Assembly (NCBI RefSeq): GCF_018282095.1
Contig: NZ_CP074126.1
Location: 1,560,501-1,624,500, forward strand
DNA from: Pseudovibrio brasiliensis
GTDB lineage: Bacteria; Pseudomonadota; Alphaproteobacteria; Rhizobiales; Stappiaceae
Length of the DNA: 64,000 bases
Direction of reading: 5' to 3'
The position numbers were made by a program, and so were the translations under genes. How positions within the stretch are numbered: position 1 is the first letter of the stretch; every line of letters starts with the position of its first letter. The notes under the pieces were generated by a model that saw only the letters and a program-made list of their open reading frames with translations, made no database searches and had not been told where the DNA came from. Below are positions 57,356-64,000 of the stretch, piece after piece.

Positions 57356-58502
57356 CAACGGTATGCCAGTCCTCCCGAAGGAGGCATACACCTCTCAGGA
57401 ATGGTTTGACCGTGAGCAAGCACTAATCTTCTCTAAAACCTGGGCACTTGCTGGATTTCAGGAAGATATCACAGAGCCAGGTCAATACATTTCAGTTCAG
57501 GCAGGTCTGAACAATATCTTTATCGTGATGGGCAGAGACCATCGCCTGCGCGCGTTTCACAACATCTGCCGCCACAGAGGCACACAGCTTCTGAGAGCAG
57601 AAGGCAAAACGCAAAAGGCGATCACCTGTCCTTACCACGACTGGACTTACGACCTTGAAGGTAACCTGATCTCGGTGCCGGAGCAGGAAAAAGAGTTCCC
57701 AGGAATCGATCTGTCGTGCAACGGGCTGAAGAAAGCTTCGGTCGATATCTGGCGCGGTATGCTCTGGGTCCATCCGGATGAAAATGCACCGTCCATTGTC
57801 AACTGGTTTGGTGACGTAGAACCATACCTTGCGCCCTATGATCCTGCAGGTCTGATCGAGACGGAGGAGGGATACTCAAAACACGAGATCAAGGCCAACT
57901 GGAAGATCATCGTCGAGAACTACATTGACGGCTATCATCTAGCTCACCTTCATTCTCATACGCTCAATATGTACGATCATTCCAAGATCGAATGCGAGTT
58001 CATCGGTCCACACTTTGCCTTCTGGGAGCCGCTGGCTGACTTCTATGCAGCTGAGGTGGAAAAGGTAACCCCGATGCCACTCATCGCGGGTATCCCGAAA
58101 GAAAAGATGGGCGCTTGGGTACCAATGCTGTTTCCCGGGATTGGGCTGGGTGAATCTGAGAACTCTTGGTCCACCTTCCACATCACACCAGTAGCTCCAG
58201 ACAGATCTATCGTCGAGATCCGCACGCGTGTTGCAAATGAGTCAACATGGGCCTTCACGAAGGCGGCCATGGCCTCTGCATCGTTCTGGGATAAACATCT
58301 GGGGGCCAAGTACAACGGTGATCCGAATGTAGATCCAATGTCCTCTGGGGACTTCATGTTGGAAGATATCTACGCGTGCGAACAACAGCAAAAATCATTG
58401 CAAAGCCCATACTTTGAGCATGGCCCGTCCTCTAAGCACGGCGAAAAGCCGGTGAGAGACCATCAGTCCGTAGTCGCGAAGTGGATGGAGAGCGATCAGT
58501 GA
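57342..58502 (+). CDS. Rieske-type ring-hydroxylating oxygenase, large subunit
   Basis: A 386-residue oxygenase. The Rieske 2Fe-2S ligands are Cys76, His78, Cys96 and His99 in CRHRG and CPYHD. The mononuclear iron site is in ENYIDGYHLAHLH (conserved Asp/His/His pattern, about 198-210). The Rieske oxygenase family includes glycine betaine, carnitine and choline monooxygenases as well as aromatic dioxygenases; the gene order with a one-piece reductase fits the quaternary-amine group (inference). No small beta subunit lies beside it. Confidence 0.9.
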   Translation: MSTHSNGMPVLPKEAYTSQEWFDREQALIFSKTWALAGFQEDITEPGQYISVQAGLNNIFIVMGRDHRLRAFHNICRHRGTQLLRAEGKTQKAITCPYHDWTYDLEGNLISVPEQEKEFPGIDLSCNGLKKASVDIWRGMLWVHPDENAPSIVNWFGDVEPYLAPYDPAGLIETEEGYSKHEIKANWKIIVENYIDGYHLAHLHSHTLNMYDHSKIECEFIGPHFAFWEPLADFYAAEVEKVTPMPLIAGIPKEKMGAWVPMLFPGIGLGESENSWSTFHITPVAPDRSIVEIRTRVANESTWAFTKAAMASASFWDKHLGAKYNGDPNVDPMSSGDFMLEDIYACEQQQKSLQSPYFEHGPSSKHGEKPVRDHQSVVAKWMESDQ

Positions 58503-59557
58503 GAAATGTTGTCTATCCGCTAAGGGTTTCTGAGGTCATCTCGGAAACCAAGCAGGCGAAAACCATCAGATTTGATGTGCCGACTGAGCTGAGAGATGAA
58601 TTTCATTGGCAACCTAGTCAGCACATCACCATCGAGTTGGAAGCAAACGGCGAGAAACTGCGTCGCCCTTTCACGATCTCCGCAGCACAAGGCATTGGCA
58701 AGGCACTGCAAATTACAGTAAAACCAAACCCTGATGGCATTGTCTCTAAGTACCTATGCTCTGCAGTAAAAGCTGGTCAGCTGCTCAATGTGATGCCACC
58801 GTTTGGAGGCTTTACGCTTGAGCCGCGTTCAAATCATCAGCGCACGCTCTACTTCTTTGCCGGAGGCAGCGGTATCACACCTGCGATGGCAATGATTGAA
58901 GCTGCTTTGGAAGACGAGCCTCGTTCAAAACTATACTTGCTCTACGCTAACCGCTCCGCTGACGACATCATCTTTAAAGAGCATCTGGAGAAGTTGACTG
59001 AGCGCTGTCCATCTCAGCTTGAAGTCAGACATATTCTCTCAAAGCCGTCCATGTGGTCCATGTTCTCACCGTGGAAATCAGGCCGGATCTCTAAAGATGT
59101 CGTTCTTGAGTATCTTTCAGAATGCCGCCCGATTGCTCAGGACGCACAGTATTTCATTTGCGGTCCGGGCTCCATGAATAGCGATGTCCGTGGTGCTCTC
59201 CAGAACTGTGATGTCCCGGCTGATCGCATCCATGCAGAGAGTTTTGGTGGTGATACAGGAGCTCAAACAGAGGTTACCAGCGTCCCGGCACTGCTCAAGC
59301 TCGACTATTACGGAGAGGTCATTGAGTTGGAAGTTGCGGAAGGTCAGTCCATAATGAACGCAGTTCGCGCAGCAGGTCTGGAGCCTCCATACTCCTGCCA
59401 GTCCGGCATTTGCGGAGCATGTAAGGCACAGATCAAGAGCGGATCCGTGCACATGCAGGCCAGAATGGCATTGGAAGACGCAGAGATCGCCAAAGGTGCA
59501 ATCCTGACCTGTCAGTCATATGCAACAACGCCAGAGCTATCCGTTAGTTTCAGATAG
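58499..59557 (+). CDS. Reductase with FAD, NAD and plant-type 2Fe-2S domains
   Basis: A 352-residue electron-transfer protein for the oxygenase. The FAD-binding part has RRPFTISAA (about 49-57), the NAD part GGSGITPAMAMI (about 122), and the C-terminal ferredoxin domain has CQSGICGACK plus a final Cys in LTCQSYA. The GTG start at 58499 overlaps the oxygenase stop by four bases and has a GGAGAG site. This layout is that of GbcB-like reductases. Confidence 0.92.
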   Translation: MRNVVYPLRVSEVISETKQAKTIRFDVPTELRDEFHWQPSQHITIELEANGEKLRRPFTISAAQGIGKALQITVKPNPDGIVSKYLCSAVKAGQLLNVMPPFGGFTLEPRSNHQRTLYFFAGGSGITPAMAMIEAALEDEPRSKLYLLYANRSADDIIFKEHLEKLTERCPSQLEVRHILSKPSMWSMFSPWKSGRISKDVVLEYLSECRPIAQDAQYFICGPGSMNSDVRGALQNCDVPADRIHAESFGGDTGAQTEVTSVPALLKLDYYGEVIELEVAEGQSIMNAVRAAGLEPPYSCQSGICGACKAQIKSGSVHMQARMALEDAEIAKGAILTCQSYATTPELSVSFR

Positions 59558-59558
59558 G

Positions 59559-59942
59559 TCAGGAACCGAAGAGCTTATCAAAGAAGCTTTTCTCGTAGCC
59601 CATCTGGCAGCGAGAAGTGATGATCTGATCCAGGACCCCGTTCATCAGATAGAGGAAAGCTTCACACTCGCTTTGAGTTGTGAAGCAAGCCTCTGTCGAG
59701 ACGTTGTAGGGCTGGTTATCACTCAAGACACGACCACCTACATTCGCCTGCCAAACATTGGCAGCGCCATGCTCAGCAGTGGCGATAGAGCAGTCATACT
59801 GCGTGCCTTTTACGCGCGGCATGATAGGCCCAGTGCGAGGAATAAGCTGGCGCTCTAGATAATTGGTACTGGGTGGTTGGCTGCAGCTCACAAGAAAGAG
59901 AGACGCCGCAGCAAAGCAGGCGAGGGGGGCAATCGTCTTCAT
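59559..59942 (-). CDS. Small cysteine-containing lipoprotein, unknown
   Basis: A 127-residue protein with a lipoprotein signal peptide (LFLVSC, lipidated Cys near residue 20). The mature part shares a pattern with the gene at 59990-60406: GTQYDCSIA, GAANVWQANVGG, ACFTTQSECEAFLYLMNG and SRCQMGYEK. Four cysteines outside the lipobox line up in both proteins. No family recognised. Confidence 0.7.
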   Translation of the reverse strand: MKTIAPLACFAAASLFLVSCSQPPSTNYLERQLIPRTGPIMPRVKGTQYDCSIATAEHGAANVWQANVGGRVLSDNQPYNVSTEACFTTQSECEAFLYLMNGVLDQIITSRCQMGYEKSFFDKLFGS

Positions 59943-59989
59943 GTACTCAACGCTTTCGGGCCTTAACGGCCTCTTCTGTCAATGTTGTT

Positions 59990-60406
59990 TTAAAACCAGC
60001 CGAAAAGTCCTTTGTAATAACCATGCTGGCAACTGGCACTGCGCGTGAGCTCCAAATAGCCACGCATAAAATTCAGATAAGCCTGACACTTCTCCATGGT
60101 TCTGAAACACGCCACACTGGAAATGTTCCGGCTGGGATCGCTGAAGTACCCGGTCACAAATGCCTGATAAACATTTTCAGCCCCATCCTCTTTCACCCGT
60201 ATCCGACAATCATACTGCGACCCATAAATCCGCGGCGCCGACCGCAGATCATTCGGGATCAAATGATTGAAAGGATACAGCTTGTTGTTTACCTGAGCGG
60301 ACGCTTGCGCAGGTAAGAAGGCGAATAAGAGTAGAATGACAAGAACGGCACGCACAGGATGTTCCAGACTTTTATTGTTGTTTATGTCTTTAACATTGAG
60401 CGCCAA
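59990..60406 (-). CDS. Small cysteine-containing secreted protein, unknown
   Basis: A 138-residue paralog of the preceding lipoprotein gene. It has a non-lipid signal peptide (about 18-38, ending ASA). The mature part shares GSQYDCRIR, GAENVYQAFVTG, ACFRTMEKCQAYLNFMRG and ASCQHGYYK, with the same four cysteines. The two genes lie head to tail 47 bases apart. Function unknown. Confidence 0.7.
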   Translation of the reverse strand: MALNVKDINNNKSLEHPVRAVLVILLLFAFLPAQASAQVNNKLYPFNHLIPNDLRSAPRIYGSQYDCRIRVKEDGAENVYQAFVTGYFSDPSRNISSVACFRTMEKCQAYLNFMRGYLELTRSASCQHGYYKGLFGWF

Positions 60407-60530
60407 GAGGAGCTTTCACACCTCATTAGACCTGCAAATTCTAGCTCTTTCTTGGTTCCGGCATTCCTAACAGAGCTTTTCGAACTGAGAACAAGGTTAA
60501 GGTAAACTTGCAGCGTTATTGAATAGAAAA

Positions 60531-60558
60531 AGGCGCCCCGAAGTGAGGCGCCTTTTTT
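60531..60558 (-). terminator. Terminator of the oligopeptidase B gene
   Basis: AGGCGCC pairs with GGCGCCT around a 9-base loop, extended by A- and T-tracts on the two sides so it can act in both directions. It sits about 20 bases past the minus-strand oligopeptidase stop. Confidence 0.8.
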
Positions 60559-60577
60559 GCTGAAAAACTTGCTGCTC

Positions 60578-62671
60578 TTAAGCTTTGCTGGTCTGCTTCA
60601 AGGCAAAGGCATATACTAGTGCAACCTCTTTCAGGCGATCAAATCGACCGGAAGCACCGCCGTGGCCGGCGTCCATATTGGTGCGCAGCATAGTGAGGCT
60701 GTCGTTGGTTTTCTTTTCGCGCAAAGTCGCGACCCACTTGGCTGGCTCCCAATAGGTCACGCGTGGGTCAGTCAAGCCGCCAAGCGCGAATATGGCCGGA
60801 TAGTCCTTGGCATCTACGTTGTCGATTGGTGAGTAGGATGCGATATAGCCATAAGCGCTCTTATCACGGATAGGGTCACCCCATTCCGGCCATTCAATCG
60901 GGGTCAATGGCAGAGTATCGTCCAACATGGTTGTGAGCACATCCACGAATGGTACCTCTGCGATCATCGCTGCAAACGCTTCTGGTGCCATATTCGCACA
61001 GGCACCCATCAGCATACCACCAGCAGAGCCACCATGAGCAACGATCCGATCATGTGATGTGAAGCCTTCACTGGCAAGGAACTTGGCCGATGCGATGAAG
61101 TCATAGAAGGTGTTCTTCTTAAACTCACGGCGACCATTCTTATACCAGGCATAGCCTTTGTCCTTGCCACCACGGATGTGTGCAATGGCATAAACAAAGC
61201 CGCGATCTACCAGAGACAGCGCGTTAGTAGAGAAGCTGGCTGGAATGGATATTCCGTAGGAGCCGTACCCGTAAAGCAGGCAAGGCGCGCTGCTATCCAG
61301 AACTGTAGATCGCTTGTAGAGCAGGGAAACTGGAATCAGCGTTCCATCATGCGACGGAGCCATCAGTCGGCGGGTGATGTACTCTGAGGCATCATGACCA
61401 GCAGGCACTTCCTGACGTTTGCGCAGAACGCGATCACGTGTTGCAAGGTCATAATCATAAACCTCGCTTGGTGTGGTCATGGAAGAGTAGGTAAATCGAA
61501 TTGTACTGGTGTCGTACTCAAAACCGCTTGCCATACCGAGGCTGTAAGCTTCCTCATCAAACTCGATCACATGAGAGATGCCGTCGATGAAGCGATGTAC
61601 CACAATGCGCGGCAAGCCATCAACACGCTCCAGCCAGACCATGTAGTCCTTGTAAACGTCATGAGACAGGATCAGACGGCCCGGCTTATGGGCGATCAGA
61701 TCCACCCAATGTGATTTGCCAGGCATCGCCAACTGCGCCACGAGAGGTACGCTCACGATCTTGAAATCTTCTGCTTCACCAGCGTTGGTGAGGATTAACA
61801 GGCGATCACCATTGTCTTCAACGGAGTATTCAATACCGGTTTCACGCTCAGCCACCAGTGTGGGCTTTGCCAGTGGATCATCAGCGGGAATCAGCCAGAC
61901 CTCGGTGGTCTCATGGTCTCCTGACCCGATGCAAATGAAGCGGCCAGACTGTGTTCGGCCAAGCCCAACGAAGAAGCTCGTATCCTTCTCTTCATAAACC
62001 AACGCATCCTCGGAGCGTGGTGTGCCAAGCTTGTGGCGGAAGAGTTTTGACGGGCGGTGGTTCGCATCTACCTCAACATAAAACAGATACTGGCCGTCTT
62101 TGGACCAGACACCACCAGCTCCGGTGTCTGGAATAGTGTCTTCCAGATCTTCGCCAGTTGCCGTATCGCGGAACTTAAGTGTGTAGTACTCAGAGCCTTT
62201 GTCGTCATAAGCCCAGGCCAGATACTTGTGGTCGTCGCTGTGGGATGCGCCGCCAAACTTGAAGTAGGCTTTTCCGTCTGCTTCAAGGTCTCCATCAACC
62301 AGCACGATAGGATCGCTGCCATCTCGCTTGCTGCGGACGAACTTAGGATGCTGCCCGCCTTCAACAAACTTGGTGGCATAGGCATACTCACCGTCAGGGG
62401 AGGGAACAGAGCTGTCGTCTTCCTTGATGCGTCCCTTCATTTCCGCAAACAGGGCCTTTTGCAGCTCTTCAGTATCAGCCATCTCGCTTGTGGTGTAAGC
62501 GTTCTCGGCTTCCAGATACGCGCGGATCTCTGGATCAAGTACCTCAGGATCGCGCATAACCTCTTGCCAGTTGTCTGCGCGCAGCCAAGCATAAGGCTCG
62601 TTGCGGGTAAAACCGTGATGGCTGGTTTCGTGAGTGCGCATCTGAGCGCGAGGTGGAACTGGTTTATTCAT
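60578..62671 (-). CDS. ptrB: Oligopeptidase B (serine peptidase family S9)
   Basis: A 697-residue serine peptidase that cleaves after basic residues of short peptides. The propeller domain comes first (about 70-400) and the alpha/beta hydrolase domain last. The active serine is in VAHGGSAGGMLMG, the aspartate region near ALGGLTDPRV and the histidine in MDAGHGGASGRF. The length matches E. coli PtrB (686). No signal peptide; cytoplasmic. Confidence 0.95.
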   Translation of the reverse strand: MNKPVPPRAQMRTHETSHHGFTRNEPYAWLRADNWQEVMRDPEVLDPEIRAYLEAENAYTTSEMADTEELQKALFAEMKGRIKEDDSSVPSPDGEYAYATKFVEGGQHPKFVRSKRDGSDPIVLVDGDLEADGKAYFKFGGASHSDDHKYLAWAYDDKGSEYYTLKFRDTATGEDLEDTIPDTGAGGVWSKDGQYLFYVEVDANHRPSKLFRHKLGTPRSEDALVYEEKDTSFFVGLGRTQSGRFICIGSGDHETTEVWLIPADDPLAKPTLVAERETGIEYSVEDNGDRLLILTNAGEAEDFKIVSVPLVAQLAMPGKSHWVDLIAHKPGRLILSHDVYKDYMVWLERVDGLPRIVVHRFIDGISHVIEFDEEAYSLGMASGFEYDTSTIRFTYSSMTTPSEVYDYDLATRDRVLRKRQEVPAGHDASEYITRRLMAPSHDGTLIPVSLLYKRSTVLDSSAPCLLYGYGSYGISIPASFSTNALSLVDRGFVYAIAHIRGGKDKGYAWYKNGRREFKKNTFYDFIASAKFLASEGFTSHDRIVAHGGSAGGMLMGACANMAPEAFAAMIAEVPFVDVLTTMLDDTLPLTPIEWPEWGDPIRDKSAYGYIASYSPIDNVDAKDYPAIFALGGLTDPRVTYWEPAKWVATLREKKTNDSLTMLRTNMDAGHGGASGRFDRLKEVALVYAFALKQTSKA

Positions 62672-62968
62672 TATACCTGACTGAGTTTTTGCAAATGATT
62701 TTGAGATCTAAGCTCTGTTGGCTCTGCATTTTAAGTGAGAACTGACATAAAGCCAGTTCCCGATTAAAACTTATCCGTCAGAAGATATGTGCCGTATCGA
62801 AGGTATAAATTTGAAGGCGAAGCTTTTTACACCGATTATTTTTATGCTCATATGTCTATCGATGTGGAGCTGATAATATTGTTTCAGTGTAAATTCAGTT
62901 GTTCTTCCACAGCTTCAAAACGTCGCTCTTTCGCTCCGCGACAACACCTATCTTAGATTTTATCAAAA

Positions 62969-63376
62969 CTACTCGTCAGGTGTGAATGTCATCGAAGTAC
63001 CATTCATACAGTAGCGAAGTCCTGTTGGTGGTGGACCATCTGGGAAAACGTGTCCGAGATGTCCCCCACAACTTGCGCAGCAGATCTCCGTACGCACCAT
63101 GCCCAAGGTCGTGTCTTTGTGCTCGGTCACAACGTCTGGAGCGACCGCTTCAAAGAAGCTTGGCCAGCCGCAGCCTGCATCAAATTTCGTATCTGATTTG
63201 AATAACTTAGATCCACATGCAGAGCAGCTGTAAGTGCCGGTTTCAAAGGTGTTCCAATAAGGTCCGGTAAACGCGCGTTCAGTTCCTTTTTCGCGTAAGA
63301 TTCGAAACTGTTCCGGGGTCAGTTTTTCCCGCCATTCCGCCTCGGTCATGTCCTTAGGTGATTTTTTGTTAAACAT
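62969..63376 (-). CDS. msrB: Peptide-methionine (R)-S-oxide reductase
   Basis: Repairs oxidised methionine. The 135-residue protein has the two zinc-binding CxxC pairs (CSACG, CASCG) and the catalytic cysteine in [11 protein letters not shown]. The start has an AAGGA site. No msrA is adjacent. Confidence 0.95.
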   Translation of the reverse strand: MFNKKSPKDMTEAEWREKLTPEQFRILREKGTERAFTGPYWNTFETGTYSCSACGSKLFKSDTKFDAGCGWPSFFEAVAPDVVTEHKDTTLGMVRTEICCASCGGHLGHVFPDGPPPTGLRYCMNGTSMTFTPDE

Positions 63377-63634
63377 GATAGAAATCCTTATTCAACGGGC
63401 TCAATGGTAGGGCCATGTTAAGTTTACCAAGACATAAACAAACAGCAGATGTCTAAAAGGCAAGTTACAAATAGGTGAGGTTAGAGTTTATTGAAACCTG
63501 ACAAAACTAGAATGTGATGAACTTGCCCCGCATGGGTGGGCAGATTATGTCTTTGGAGTGGTCGGGGGAGCGTGTTTGGCAAATTCGACTCGGTCTTATA
63601 GGTTCAACCACGAAAATAATTCACGGAGTGCTAC

Positions 63635-64000
63635 ATGCCTTTATTCGGTGTCGAGGCAACGTTCTGGGCGTTATTAGGCCCGTTTGTTGCCGCTGCGCTT
63701 AGTCCCATTCTGGCAAAGACTCTGAAACACAATGCATCATGGCTTCTGGCTATTATCCCTGCATTGGCTTTCTTACAGTTTCTCTCATTCGTGCCGGGTC
63801 TTGCTGAAGGGCAAACCTACAAGGCAAGCTTGGAATGGGTTCCCACCTTTAACGTAAACTTTTCGATTTATCTGGATGGCTTGTCTGTCGTTTTCGCGCT
63901 TCTGATTTCAGGTATCGGCACATTCATTACGTTGTACGCTGGTGGCTACCTGAAAGGGCATGAAAATCTCGGGCAGTTCCTGTCCTACCTGTTCCTGTTT
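63635..64000 (+). CDS. MrpA/MnhA-type antiporter subunit (cut by window edge)
   Basis: The first 122 residues of a multi-helix Na+/H+ antiporter subunit related to NADH dehydrogenase subunit 5. The N-terminal helix, then SIYLDGLSVVFALLISGIG, and TLYAGGYLKGH are typical of the family. A GGAG site lies before the ATG. The rest of the gene and any operon partners lie beyond the window. Confidence 0.85.
   Translation, partial: MPLFGVEATFWALLGPFVAAALSPILAKTLKHNASWLLAIIPALAFLQFLSFVPGLAEGQTYKASLEWVPTFNVNFSIYLDGLSVVFALLISGIGTFITLYAGGYLKGHENLGQFLSYLFLF

Overview
The window reads as chromosomal DNA of a marine-type alphaproteobacterium. The gene families (TIGR03808-type Tat-exported repeat protein, ReAV-type asparaginase, split methylmalonyl-CoA mutase with MeaB, HerA-like ATPase beside a FhuF-like reductase) and two kinds of dispersed palindromic intergenic repeats typical of Rhizobiales/Rhodobacterales support this. 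A Pseudovibrio/Stappiaceae-like organism is my best guess, from gene content and codon usage only. Both ends cut genes: a methyl-accepting chemotaxis protein on the left and a MrpA/MnhA-type antiporter subunit on the right. I saw no rRNA, tRNA, CRISPR array or complete insertion sequence.

1-8 kb: chemotaxis receptor, release factor 3, an RsmC-like and an RsuA-like rRNA modification enzyme, a long coiled-coil protein and an AraC/GyrI-type regulator. 8-10 kb: a small accessory island. A highly structured non-coding stretch precedes an AT-rich two-gene cassette with ATGA overlap: a RusA-type Holliday junction resolvase and a protein joining a PD-(D/E)xK nuclease-like half to a HEPN-like half with an Rx4H motif. 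This is the best candidate for an undescribed (defence-like) system. 10-13 kb: a potassium-channel-like protein, an AhpD-like protein and an Uup-like ABC-F ATPase.

13-20 kb: a complete peptide uptake operon (oppA, oppB, oppC, fused oppDF) with an extended -10 promoter, leader hairpins, a processing/attenuation hairpin after oppA and a strong terminator, facing a membrane dipeptidase. 20-28 kb: cupin, hemolysin III-like protein, HerA-like ATPase, FhuF-like reductase, EamA exporter and malate synthase G. 28-33 kb: a tandem pair of DUF1906 (glycoside-hydrolase-like) proteins, then a two-component system divergent from a six-EF-hand exported protein. 33-36 kb: a SulP anion transporter with a structured leader and a 1.2-kb gene-free zone holding a dispersed repeat.

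36-47 kb: an aminotransferase, an asparaginase, a Tat-exported beta-helix protein, then the methylmalonyl-CoA mutase locus (MeaB, YbjQ, SDR, large and small mutase subunits) for propionyl-CoA use. 47-56 kb: a solo LuxR-type regulator, M20 peptidase, LOG-family protein, EamA transporter, type II haloacid dehalogenase, branched-chain aminotransferase, YbfB-like MFS transporter and iron superoxide dismutase. 56-64 kb: a TetR-led operon for a two-component Rieske oxygenase with its flavin/2Fe-2S reductase and a small membrane protein, a pair of paralogous small Cys-containing exported proteins, oligopeptidase B, MsrB and the start of an Mrp antiporter operon.
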